Source of the DNA: Bacteroidia bacterium
Lineage (GTDB): Bacteria > Bacteroidota > Bacteroidia > Flavobacteriales > Flavobacteriaceae
Assembly (NCBI GenBank): GCA_018679315.1
Contig: JAHHLF010000350.1
Coordinates: 1-7,492, forward strand
DNA length: 7,492 bases
Reading direction: 5' to 3'
In this document: positions 1-6,562 of the stretch, piece after piece
Layout: the number at the start of each line of letters is the position of its first letter
How positions within the stretch are numbered: position 1 is the stretch's first letter
Translations under genes and position numbers: made by a program
Notes under the pieces: generated by a model
Seen by the model: only the letters and a program-made list of their open reading frames with translations
Told to the model about the DNA's origin: nothing
Databases searched by the model: none

Positions 1-1164
1 GTAATAGACCTTGGTTTGTCTACAACCCCTACGGTAGAAATTGCCGTACCCCTAGAAAAGGCAGATGGCGGCATTATCCTGACCGCCAGCCACAACCCCA
101 AGCAATGGAATGCGCTGAAATTGCTGAATAACAAAGGCGAATTTCTGGATGCCAAAGAAGGCGAAAAGATCCTGCGTCTTGCAGATGATGAATCTTTTGA
201 TTTTTCGGAAGTCGATGAGCTGGGGAGTATCTTGCCTAAAGATGGGTATATGGATATTCATGTACAGGAAGTACTGGATCTGGAATTGGTTGATGCAGAA
301 AAAATTAAGTCCGGAAATTTTAAAGTCGTTGTAGATGGTGTGAATTCTTCTGGAGGATTGGCAATACCTAAGTTATTAGACGCCCTGGGGGTGGCATATA
401 TTCCCTTATACTGTGAGCCAACGGGCCACTTTCCACATAATCCGGAACCTTTGAAGGAACATCTTGGGGATCTGTGTGCCCAGGTGGTATCAGAAAAGGC
501 CGATTTTGGTATCGTGGTGGATCCTGATGTAGACCGACTCGCTTTTGTAGATGAAAAAGGAGAGATGTTTGGGGAAGAATACACCTTAGTGGCTTGTGCC
601 GACTATGTCTTGAGCAAGACCCCTGGAAATACAGTCTCAAATTTGTCATCTACTCGCGCTTTACGCGATGTAACCAAGCAACATGGCCGTTCGTATACAG
701 CTGCAGCCGTTGGAGAAGTTAATGTGGTTGCCGCCATGAAAGAGACGCAAGCTATTATTGGCGGGGAAGGAAATGGCGGTATCATTTACCCAGCCAGCCA
801 CTATGGCAGGGATGCCCTGGTAGGCATTGCGCTTTTCCTGATGTTACTGTCGGAACGGAAGATCCCTGTTTCAGAATTGAAGTCGGGTTATCCTGCTTAT
901 TTTATGAGCAAGAAGAAAATACAGCTGACACCTGACTTGGATGTGGATGGGCTCTTGGCCGGCATGAAAAGCAAATATTCAGATGAAGATGTCAGTACGG
1001 TGGATGGGGTTAAAATTGATTTTGCTGATTCCTGGGTACATTTGAGAAAAAGCAATACTGAGCCCATCATTCGTATCTACACAGAGGCGGGCAATCAGGT
1101 ATCTGCAGATACACTAGCCGATCGTATCATAAAGGAGATCAAACATTTAGCTAATCTTACTTAA
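1..1164 (+). CDS. glmM: Phosphoglucosamine mutase (GlmM type), 5' end cut by window
   Basis: Alpha-D-phosphohexomutase, most likely converting glucosamine-6-phosphate to glucosamine-1-phosphate in the cytoplasm, on the route to UDP-GlcNAc for peptidoglycan and lipopolysaccharide. The frame is open from base 1, so the start lies outside; 387 codons are visible. Families of this type run about 445-465 residues, so roughly 70-75 N-terminal residues are probably missing. An internal TTG at 16 is not a credible start because conserved sequence (VIDLGLSTTPT) runs through it. Visible motifs, numbered from base 1: phosphoserine loop TASHNP with Ser30, metal-binding DPDVDR at 174-179, sugar-binding GGEGNGG around Glu256, and phosphate-binding RKSNTEP at 349-355. 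The sugar loop differs from the GExSGH of enterobacterial enzymes, so phosphomannomutase or phosphoglucomutase activity is not excluded. The 3' end overlaps the convergent acyltransferase gene by 8 bases. Confidence 0.9.
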   Translation, partial: VIDLGLSTTPTVEIAVPLEKADGGIILTASHNPKQWNALKLLNNKGEFLDAKEGEKILRLADDESFDFSEVDELGSILPKDGYMDIHVQEVLDLELVDAEKIKSGNFKVVVDGVNSSGGLAIPKLLDALGVAYIPLYCEPTGHFPHNPEPLKEHLGDLCAQVVSEKADFGIVVDPDVDRLAFVDEKGEMFGEEYTLVACADYVLSKTPGNTVSNLSSTRALRDVTKQHGRSYTAAAVGEVNVVAAMKETQAIIGGEGNGGIIYPASHYGRDALVGIALFLMLLSERKIPVSELKSGYPAYFMSKKKIQLTPDLDVDGLLAGMKSKYSDEDVSTVDGVKIDFADSWVHLRKSNTEPIIRIYTEAGNQVSADTLADRIIKEIKHLANLT

Positions 1165-2044
1165 ATTCCTCCGGCACATTATCCCTATGCTTCCATCGCC
1201 TGTGTGTCCACAGATAGAATTCAGGAGACTCCTTGATCTGTGCCTCACATAATTCAATAAATCTGCGTGTAATGTATTCTGGATCAGTTTCGCCGGCAGA
1301 TTCTGTTATAGGAATAAATTCCAGGGTATAATGACCTCGCTTGACCTTGACAGCCTTCGCATAGACCACAGCGAAATCATATTTCCTGGCCAGGCCTTCG
1401 GCTCCGGTAAAAACAGGTACTGTAATGCCCATAAAAGGCAGCCAAAGTCGGGCTTTCTTGACCATAGGCGATTGATCACTGATCAATCCATACATTGCCT
1501 TCATCCCTTTTTCTGCATGCTCATGTATAACCTTGCTGGTATCCTGTTGTTCTATCAAAGTAAGCTTCCACTTAGCTCTTGTTCTTCGCACAAATCGGTC
1601 AAAGTAAGGATTGGCTAACTTTTGATATACGCCAAATCCTTCGGATGTTACATTTAAATTCAAGGTTACACTCCATTCCCAGTTCGCATAATGTGCAAAG
1701 AGCACAAAGGTGCTTTTATCCTTTTCAATCCTATTAAGAACTTCTATATTCAACAGTTTGTATCGCCTGTTCAGATCGGCTTCTGTCAGCGCCCTCGACT
1801 TTATTGCTTCCATGAAAAGGTCGCATAAATGGGCATAGAACCGTTTTTCGATCTGCTTGCGCTCTTCATCAGATTTTTCGGGAAATACCAACTCCAGATT
1901 CGTGCGAACAACCTTTTTTCGATACCCAATTAATCTATATAACACAAAGTATAAGAAGTCTGACAATAAGTAGAGGACCTTAAAGGGTAAGATGGAAAGT
2001 ATCCAGATAAAAGGGTAGGTGATAAGGTAGGCAAGTAGTTTCAT
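1157..2044 (-). CDS. Lipid A biosynthesis acyltransferase (LpxL/HtrB family)
   Basis: Inner-membrane acyltransferase of the LpxL/HtrB/LpxM family, expected to add a secondary acyl chain to a lipid A precursor on the cytoplasmic face. The protein has 295 residues, close to the usual 290-310. A hydrophobic N-terminal anchor (about residues 3-38) is followed by a basic stretch. The catalytic HX4E motif is His118 and Glu123 in FAHYANWEW, the conserved LISDQSP is at 188-193, and the family's C-terminal WTHRRWK is at 279-285. The ATG at 2044 is preceded by a TAnnTTTG box with a short leader, which supports this start. No ribosome binding site is obvious, as is usual in this phylum. The gene is divergent from the rhomboid gene and overlaps the mutase stop tail-to-tail. 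Which position of lipid A it acylates, and with which chain, cannot be told. Some Bacteroidota homologues are annotated only as lysophospholipid acyltransferases. Confidence 0.88.
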   Translation of the reverse strand: MKLLAYLITYPFIWILSILPFKVLYLLSDFLYFVLYRLIGYRKKVVRTNLELVFPEKSDEERKQIEKRFYAHLCDLFMEAIKSRALTEADLNRRYKLLNIEVLNRIEKDKSTFVLFAHYANWEWSVTLNLNVTSEGFGVYQKLANPYFDRFVRRTRAKWKLTLIEQQDTSKVIHEHAEKGMKAMYGLISDQSPMVKKARLWLPFMGITVPVFTGAEGLARKYDFAVVYAKAVKVKRGHYTLEFIPITESAGETDPEYITRRFIELCEAQIKESPEFYLWTHRRWKHRDNVPEEFK

Positions 2045-2061
2045 CTGTCTTTTTCTGTGGG

Positions 2062-2069
2062 CAAATATA
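2062..2069 (-). promoter_or_regulatory. -7 box of the acyltransferase promoter (TATATTTG)
   Basis: On the minus strand these bases read TATATTTG, an exact match to the Bacteroidota -7 consensus TAnnTTTG. The box lies 17 bases upstream of the acyltransferase ATG, giving a very short leader. No clear TTG -33 element is found 17-23 bases further upstream, so the promoter may be weak or activator-dependent. It is one arm of a perfect palindrome shared with the divergent rhomboid promoter. Confidence 0.6.
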
Positions 2070-2071
2070 GC

Positions 2072-2079
2072 TATATTTG
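2072..2079 (+). promoter_or_regulatory. -7 box of the rhomboid promoter (TATATTTG)
   Basis: An exact TAnnTTTG match on the plus strand, 19 bases before the chosen rhomboid ATG at 2099. Transcription would start near 2085, so the start codon at 2099 fits and the alternative GTG at 2057 would lie upstream of the message. The -33 side (about 2046-2054) has only T-rich sequence without a clean TTG. It forms the right arm of the palindrome at 2062-2079. Confidence 0.55.
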
Positions 2080-2098
2080 GCGCTTAAGAAAGGGGTTT

Positions 2099-2746
2099 AT
2101 GAACTTACATATTGCCACAATTGCGATCATTGCAATCAATGTACTGGTGTCTATCCGGGGATTTAATGATATGCAGTTTTTTGAGCGTTATAAATTTGGC
2201 ATAGGTGCGATTAAGGCAGGGCAACGCGACCGACTTTTTACCTCAGGATTCCTGCATGTAGATGTGGCTCATCTATTTATGAATATGTTCACCCTTTACT
2301 TCTTTGCCGATGTAGTGATCCGATGGATGGGTGCACCTAAATTCCTGATCATTTATGCAGCCAGTTTGATGGCGGGTAGCTTATTGGCATTATTTTTCCA
2401 TAAAGATGAACCTTTTTACAGCGCTGTCGGAGCGAGTGGAGCGGTCACCGGTATCTTATATGCGGCTATACTTCTTCAGCCCGATATGAAGCTGTTCATT
2501 ATGCTGATCCCTATACCCATTCCTGCATATATCCTGGGTATCGGTTATCTCTTGTATTCAATTTACGGAATGAAAAAAAGGCTTGGTAATATTGGGCATA
2601 CAGCGCATTTTGGCGGTGCTGTTGGAGGCTATCTCGTTACCCTACTTTTTAAACCGGACCTTTTATGGACCGAAACCTGGATGGTGTTGCTACTTGCCAT
2701 TCCTATTTTTCTACTATTTGGGCTTGAAAAAGCTGGCAAATTATAG
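2099..2746 (+). CDS. Rhomboid family intramembrane serine protease
   Basis: Integral inner-membrane protease that cleaves transmembrane substrates inside the bilayer; the substrate is unknown. With the ATG at 2099 it has 215 residues. A GTG at 2057 would add 14 residues but would place the likely promoter inside the coding region, so it is not preferred. The catalytic Ser113 is in GASG and the partner His170 is in HTAHFGG, so both dyad residues are present and the enzyme is probably active. The HVDVAHLFMNM segment (about 53-63) matches the conserved rhomboid His and Asn region that helps form the oxyanion hole. About six core hydrophobic helices are visible (near 5-20, 60-76, 81-101, 113-127, 133-156, 168-184), with an extra C-terminal helix near 195-209. 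An AAAGGGG stretch ends 4 bases before the ATG and may act as a ribosome binding site. Confidence 0.88.
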   Translation: MNLHIATIAIIAINVLVSIRGFNDMQFFERYKFGIGAIKAGQRDRLFTSGFLHVDVAHLFMNMFTLYFFADVVIRWMGAPKFLIIYAASLMAGSLLALFFHKDEPFYSAVGASGAVTGILYAAILLQPDMKLFIMLIPIPIPAYILGIGYLLYSIYGMKKRLGNIGHTAHFGGAVGGYLVTLLFKPDLLWTETWMVLLLAIPIFLLFGLEKAGKL

Positions 2747-2929
2747 TTTAAAATAGAATAGCAGTATGAGTCTTTTAAGTATGATCGAGTCGACTTCAAA
2801 TGATACCATAATGGTTTTTGAGGCATCGAATCCGGAGTTCATGTAGCCATAAGACTTCACCGCTCTGTAGGGTTTTCCTGACCCTAATTCCACCTTAAAC
2901 CAAAGTACCTTGTTATGGGTGAATTTTAA
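2741..2929 (-). pseudogene. Start-less open frame, possible remnant of a decayed gene
   Basis: On the minus strand a 62-codon frame runs from just after a TAA at 2930-2932 to a TAA at 2741-2743, which overlaps the rhomboid stop region. It has no ATG near its 5' end; the first Met is residue 30. The predicted peptide is protein-like: residues 7-15 read KVLWFKVEL, residues 28-39 read YGYMNSGFDASK, and it ends in a hydrophobic stretch finishing FYFKL. Immediately upstream, in another minus-strand frame, lies a hydrophobic run (HYVLLIFRYLASVIKIHP) that ends near the same place, as expected if one reading frame was broken by a frameshift. I do not recognise the family. Chance openness is possible at this length, and a plus-strand 26-codon frame also crosses part of the region. 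Confidence 0.25.
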
Positions 2930-3068
2930 TTACAGATGCTAAATATCTGAAAATGAGCAAGACATAATGAAATAGGGGGTCGAAGGAACTTTTTTTGGAA
3001 ATATTGATATAAGAAATGGGATGCGACCTCGTTTTAGTAGTAGCCCTAGCCAAATAAAGTAACCTACC
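2747..3068. other. 322-base gap without a convincing intact gene
   Basis: The gap lies between the rhomboid stop and the lipoprotein start. Its left half is covered by the start-less minus-strand frame described separately. At 2868-2886 there is a weak inverted repeat, TAGGGT and ACCCTA around a 7-base loop, with no T-run after it on either strand. The right half (about 2940-3068) is AT-rich leader sequence and should contain the promoter of the lipoprotein gene, but I find no exact TAnnTTTG box; the nearest is TTTTTTTG at 2990-2997, with one mismatch. No tRNA, riboswitch or insertion-sequence ends are recognisable. Confidence 0.6.
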
Positions 3069-4715
3069 ATGTTAAAGAATCGATGCCTGTTTCTAGGGGC
3101 GACAATTATGTTCTTGATGTCTTGTTCAGATGAAACTATCGTCTATCAGGATACGTTTGCTGAAGATATTTCGGTAGAAAATAATGAGGCTGTTTTACAA
3201 CAAAGTATTTCCATTACGAATGCAGGTGCATTAGAAATATTCGATGATATTTCAGCAAATAGATCTGCATTCAAGTCTTCTAATGAAGCACTAGCAGGAG
3301 ATTATCCATTAACACAGATTGCCCAAATTAATCCTCCGGTCCACAAAGGGTTAATACTCACGTCTACACATGTATTTGTCACTGAAGATTATGCCTATGT
3401 TTCTTATAATACAGTTGGTGAGACTTATTTAGGTGCCGTAGATATCATTAGGATTTCAAATCCCATAAATCCAAGACTAACATCTCGATTGTTATATAAC
3501 GATGCAGATATTAATTCTGTGCGCTACGACGATGGATACGTATATATCGCAGGTGGTGTAGATGCCGAAATATCGAATCTTGCCTCTGAGAATTCCTTTG
3601 TGGCTAAGATTCGTGTTAAAAAGGACAAATTTTATGACATTGCAGAGATATCATACGGGTTTCAGGTGGGTCAAAACGCAACCGATTTAGTAATTGATGG
3701 CGATAAGGTATTGGTTAGCAGTGGTGCAGAAGGGGTACTGGCCACTTATGACAAGACAACGCTTACTAAGATAAGCGAACAACCTTTTAGTGATTTGCGT
3801 TCTCTTGCAAAAAATGGATCTCAGTTAGCCGTATTGGACGCGGTCATGGGAGTGTCTATATTCGACCAGAACAACCAACCCATACTTCAGATACCTATTA
3901 CTACAGATTTAGGCATGGCGTCAAAGAAGTCTCTCGATTTTAAAAATAACAGGATCGTCGTTCCGGAAGCCTACAGAGGCGCAGGCATCTATAATGCCAG
4001 TACAGGCAACTTACTTGAATATCTAGAGATACCAACAAATCCAATTTTGGAAAACCCCGGAGACAAGACCACAAATGCAGTAGGATTTAACGAAGATGTT
4101 ATCCTTATGGCAAACGGTGGTGCCGGCTTGTGCCTATCGGAAGAATTACCTGATGGATCTTTTGGAGTCGTTGGCATCCTTGAATTAGAAGGTTCCATGA
4201 ATTTCCTGGCGACAAAAGGGGATTATATCATTGCCGCTTCCGGAACAAAAGGGGTGCAGATCATCAAATTTAACAGACCCAGTCCCAGCCTTGTTGATCG
4301 ATGCAGAGATTTGCCTGAGTATGAAGGTAGTTCAAAGCTCATTGTCTTAACAAGTGAGAACCGAGCTTATAGCGGTTCTAAGAATTTAAATAATATAAAT
4401 ATTAGCGGATCCTTGCTGCTTTGCGGATCCTGGACAGTAAGAAATAAAGTCGATATAAGAGAAAGAGGCACATTTGAGATGAATGGAATGATAACTGTAG
4501 GTAGGAATAACCGCAGACGTGATATAGTAGTTGATAAGAATGCAGTACTAAGGATCGAAGGAGATTTGACTATTTATGGCGATTTGATCCTTAAGGAAGG
4601 GGCGACGCTTGAATTTATTGGAGACAACAATAATGTGAACATATTTGGTGAAGTAGAAATGGAAGACAATGTGACCGTAACCGGTACCTTTGAGGATATC
4701 AGAAGTAAATTCTAA
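3069..4715 (+). CDS. Lipoprotein with LVIVD-like beta-propeller and C-terminal beta-solenoid-like region
   Basis: Function unknown. The N-terminus is a lipoprotein signal: MLKNR, a hydrophobic core, then lipobox LMSC with the lipidated Cys19. The acidic SDE directly after the Cys resembles the Bacteroidota surface-export signal, so it may sit on the outer face of the outer membrane. After a linker (20-95) come about seven repeats of the form hydrophobic strand, short turn, hydrophobic strand, GV.I: near 100-130, 147-181, 204-228, 243-266, 286-310, 335-356 and 377-401. The first, with GAVDIIRISNPINP, is closest to the LVIVD repeat, and together they suggest a seven-bladed propeller. Residues about 438-545 are short alternating hydrophobic strands with Gly turns (GDLTIYGDLILKEGATLEF), suggesting a beta-solenoid. 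No catalytic motif is visible. Cys355, Cys412 and Cys452 could form a disulfide. The gene appears monocistronic, with its own terminator. Surface adhesin, scaffold or binding roles are guesses only. Confidence 0.85.
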   Translation: MLKNRCLFLGATIMFLMSCSDETIVYQDTFAEDISVENNEAVLQQSISITNAGALEIFDDISANRSAFKSSNEALAGDYPLTQIAQINPPVHKGLILTSTHVFVTEDYAYVSYNTVGETYLGAVDIIRISNPINPRLTSRLLYNDADINSVRYDDGYVYIAGGVDAEISNLASENSFVAKIRVKKDKFYDIAEISYGFQVGQNATDLVIDGDKVLVSSGAEGVLATYDKTTLTKISEQPFSDLRSLAKNGSQLAVLDAVMGVSIFDQNNQPILQIPITTDLGMASKKSLDFKNNRIVVPEAYRGAGIYNASTGNLLEYLEIPTNPILENPGDKTTNAVGFNEDVILMANGGAGLCLSEELPDGSFGVVGILELEGSMNFLATKGDYIIAASGTKGVQIIKFNRPSPSLVDRCRDLPEYEGSSKLIVLTSENRAYSGSKNLNNINISGSLLLCGSWTVRNKVDIRERGTFEMNGMITVGRNNRRRDIVVDKNAVLRIEGDLTIYGDLILKEGATLEFIGDNNNVNIFGEVEMEDNVTVTGTFEDIRSKF

Positions 4716-4737
4716 GCCTGAAAAAGAAAATATCTGG

Positions 4738-4768
4738 AACCCTGTAGCACCTACTACAGGGTTTTTTT
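4738..4768 (+). terminator. Rho-independent terminator of the propeller lipoprotein gene
   Basis: A perfect 10-base-pair stem (AACCCTGTAG with CTACAGGGTT, arms 4738-4747 and 4754-4763) has a 6-base loop and runs into seven T residues (4762-4768). It lies 22 bases after the lipoprotein stop. The same hairpin directly follows the stop codon of the convergent thioredoxin gene (4767-4769). On the minus strand it is followed after 7 bases by a T-rich tract (TTTTCTTTTT), so it may act weakly in both directions. Confidence 0.88.
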
Positions 4769-5876
4769 ATGGTAATAACTCACTTATCTTCTCACCCAGG
4801 GCAGCTCCTCTGAGATTTTTGGCTACAATTACACCATTCTCGTCAAGGATAAAGGAAGCCGGTATAGCCCTGACATTATAGAGTGCAGCTATCTCATCGA
4901 AATATCGCACGTTGGAAACCTGATGCCAGCTAAGATTATCTACTTCAATGGCTTTGATCCAGTCCTCTGCTTTTCTATCCAGGGAAACACCAATGATAGA
5001 GAGCCCCTTATCTTTATGCGCCTCGTATACTTTTACCAGGTTGGGATTTTCCGCTCTGCATGGTTTGCACCAGGCGGCCCAAAAATCTAAGATGGTCACT
5101 TTGCCTAATACTTCATTTAAGGAAAGCTGCTGCCCTCCCGGAGTTGGTGCTGAAAAATTTGGTGCTATTGCTCCTATGGCCACTTTAGCACCTCGCTCAA
5201 GAGCTACTTTTAACTTGCTCCCGATCGCCGAGTTCTGCAATTCAGGACTAAGAGAATTGAACAACTCCATAATCTCTGTCTCGGGTATTGTCTTGGTGGC
5301 ATTGACTCTTTCCAAAAGCAGGAGCGAGATCAAGGCATTGGGCTGACCTTTAATGAAATCTACTTCATACGCTCTTGCCTCATTCTGTAGCTCAATATAT
5401 TCGTCCCTCAAAGAGTTTACCACTGCCGTGTCCCTGGTCGCAGTTGCTGTAGAGGCATCGCGTTGAATAGAAGCAACTTTAAGGGAAATCTCCCGCGAAT
5501 GCAACAAGTAGTTTTGAAAATATTCATTTTGCTGGGTTCCGCTAACACTGGCAAAGGCCAGGCTGTCTTTTTGAGCGTTTACTTCTATCTTTCCATCTTC
5601 CAGTACCACAGGAATATTTCCACGTATTTGATCCACAAATAAATAGTGCAATTCAGGGATTTCAGTTTTTCCTTCAAACTGGAAAGTGCCTGCTTCCAGG
5701 TAAGCCGTGTCTACTTCAACAAGCCTGTTTTGCTCATTCATTGCTTTTAAATATACAGCAGTACCATCTTCCAGCTCACCGGTGAATTCACCTTCAAGAA
5801 GGTAGCCATCCACTTCCGTTGCACAGCTACTTAGTATAATACCTATTAGTACTAATCCTACTCCAAAAAATCTCAT
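4767..5876 (-). CDS. TlpA/ResA-like thioredoxin-fold lipoprotein with DUF4369-like N-terminus
   Basis: Thiol-disulfide oxidoreductase of the TlpA/AhpC-TSA group that is common in Bacteroidota, tethered outside the inner membrane by a lipid anchor. The 369-residue protein starts with a signal ending in lipobox LSSC (Cys18). Residues about 25-110 resemble the all-beta DUF4369 domain that precedes many TlpA domains in this phylum, and 112-230 form a helical linker. The thioredoxin fold begins near 233, with active-site WCKPC (Cys270 and Cys273), a GVSLD strand at 296-300 and the cis-proline loop at AIPAS (Pro339). Both redox cysteines are present, so it is probably active, either reducing disulfides in cytochrome c maturation or protecting exported proteins; the partner is unknown. 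The gene follows the barrel gene on the same strand after 84 bases, with its own candidate promoter. Its stop codon sits in the T-run of the opposing terminator. Confidence 0.87.
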   Translation of the reverse strand: MRFFGVGLVLIGIILSSCATEVDGYLLEGEFTGELEDGTAVYLKAMNEQNRLVEVDTAYLEAGTFQFEGKTEIPELHYLFVDQIRGNIPVVLEDGKIEVNAQKDSLAFASVSGTQQNEYFQNYLLHSREISLKVASIQRDASTATATRDTAVVNSLRDEYIELQNEARAYEVDFIKGQPNALISLLLLERVNATKTIPETEIMELFNSLSPELQNSAIGSKLKVALERGAKVAIGAIAPNFSAPTPGGQQLSLNEVLGKVTILDFWAAWCKPCRAENPNLVKVYEAHKDKGLSIIGVSLDRKAEDWIKAIEVDNLSWHQVSNVRYFDEIAALYNVRAIPASFILDENGVIVAKNLRGAALGEKISELLP

Positions 5877-5895
5877 ATATACAATATTTGCTCGG

Positions 5896-5903
5896 CAAAG
5901 GTA
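5896..5903 (-). promoter_or_regulatory. Candidate -7 box for the thioredoxin lipoprotein (TACCTTTG)
   Basis: The minus strand reads TACCTTTG, an exact TAnnTTTG match, 19 bases upstream of the thioredoxin ATG. The only TTG upstream lies 13 bases away, shorter than the usual 17-23 spacing, so the -33 element is poor. It suggests that the thioredoxin gene can be transcribed independently of the barrel gene before it. Confidence 0.45.
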
Positions 5904-5960
5904 GCCAAGATTAATTCAATTTGGAAAACAGGGTTGGATACTTCTATTAGTACGCTAGTC

Positions 5961-6467
5961 CTAGAACTGATATCGCAGTCCCAGGGCTATGTCAAAATCA
6001 AAGCTGTCCGAGAAGTCGTCATATCCGATCAATCCCAATTCGGGTCGGATATCCAATGATATCAGCAATGGAATATCAAAATCGTATTCCACACCAATAT
6101 TACCAGCCGCAAATACGAAAAGCCCGCCATCCGGTGTAAAAGGGCCGCCCGATCCTGGAATAGTTTCAAAATCTACATTTCCCAGCCCACCACCAAAACC
6201 ATAGTACCAGTTGAAGCCACCATCAATAACATCAACCCATTGGTAAACACCGCTTAGTTTAAAGGCGTCATATTGCCTGCTGTCACGCCAGCCAAGGTCT
6301 ATTTCCAGGCGATTGAACTGACCCACTCTTTTCTGATACGAAATCTCAGCCCCAAATCCATCACTATCTCCAAGGCGAAGGCCAAGGGCGTGATCAGAAA
6401 TATCCTGAGCATGTAAACTGAGTGAGGTGAAAATTAATAGTCCTAGTAGAGCAGCTAATTTTTTCAT
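5961..6467 (-). CDS. Small outer-membrane beta-barrel protein
   Basis: A 168-residue secreted protein, probably an eight-stranded-type barrel in the outer membrane; its function is unknown. The signal peptide (MKKLAALLGLLIFTSLSLHA) is probably cut after Ala20, before QDISDHA. The mature part alternates short amphipathic strands with acidic loops: ALGLRLGDSDGFGAEISYQKR, FNRLEIDLGWRD, YDAFKLSGVYQW, FNWYYGFGGGLG, LFVFAAGNIGVEYDF, LISLDIRPELGL and FDFDIALGLRYQF. The last strand ends in Phe, the usual BAM-recognised C-terminal residue. The composition is Gly, Asp and aromatic rich, as in OmpW/OprF-like or porin-family OMP_b-brl domains, but no named family is recognised. The ATG at 6467 has a TAnnTTTG box 17 bases upstream. 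The neighbouring thioredoxin lipoprotein lies downstream on the same strand; a shared envelope role is possible but unproven. Confidence 0.8.
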   Translation of the reverse strand: MKKLAALLGLLIFTSLSLHAQDISDHALGLRLGDSDGFGAEISYQKRVGQFNRLEIDLGWRDSRQYDAFKLSGVYQWVDVIDGGFNWYYGFGGGLGNVDFETIPGSGGPFTPDGGLFVFAAGNIGVEYDFDIPLLISLDIRPELGLIGYDDFSDSFDFDIALGLRYQF

Positions 6468-6484
6468 AAGTATCGATTTGTGTT

Positions 6485-6492
6485 CAAAATTA
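6485..6492 (-). promoter_or_regulatory. Candidate -7 box for the barrel gene (TAATTTTG)
   Basis: The minus strand reads TAATTTTG, an exact TAnnTTTG match, 17 bases upstream of the barrel ATG. No TTG -33 element is found at the usual distance. The spacer between the box and the expected -33 region is occupied by an ATTC tandem repeat. Confidence 0.5.
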
Positions 6493-6496
6493 ATTT

Positions 6497-6511
6497 ATTC
6501 ATTCATTCATT
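6497..6511. repeat. ATTC tetranucleotide tandem repeat (3.75 copies)
   Basis: Three full ATTC units plus ATT lie in the 95-base region between the divergent barrel and dehydrogenase genes. The repeat starts four bases from the barrel gene's -7 box and fills its -7 to -33 spacer. The tract is short, so slippage would be infrequent, but a one-unit change would alter promoter spacing by 4 bases. Confidence 0.7.
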
Positions 6512-6542
6512 GCGCATTCAGCGCTAATAAAACTTATTTTAG
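6510..6542 (+). promoter_or_regulatory. Candidate promoter for the dehydrogenase gene
   Basis: A TTG at 6510-6512 is followed after 22 bases by TATTTTAG at 6535-6542, which matches TAnnTTTG at seven of eight positions. The spacing falls in the 17-23 range reported for Flavobacteriaceae. Transcription would start near 6549, about 14 bases before the proposed TTG start codon. Support is modest because the -7 box is imperfect and the region is AT-rich. Confidence 0.35.
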
Positions 6543-6562
6543 GTGCCAAAAATTGTTCCAAA

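Noticed and set aside
2057..2098. GTG at 2057 as the rhomboid start.
   Set aside because: It would place the exact -7 box inside the coding region; the ATG at 2099 fits the predicted transcript and the first membrane helix.
2760..2850. A 26-codon plus-strand frame starting MSLLSMIES in the gap after the rhomboid gene (about 2766-2846).
   Set aside because: Very short, with no promoter or ribosome binding site, and it overlaps the longer minus-strand open frame; there is no support for translation.
2868..2886. Inverted repeat TAGGGT and ACCCTA as a terminator for the rhomboid gene.
   Set aside because: Only six base pairs with no T-run on either strand, and more than 120 bases after the stop.
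4948..5346. A 132-codon plus-strand frame inside the thioredoxin lipoprotein gene.
   Set aside because: It is antisense to a well-supported gene with intact thioredoxin motifs and encodes no recognisable protein.
6512..6524. GCGC, 5-base loop, GCGC as a regulator site between the divergent barrel and dehydrogenase genes.
   Set aside because: Four-base arms that are each self-complementary occur easily by chance; no extension of the symmetry.
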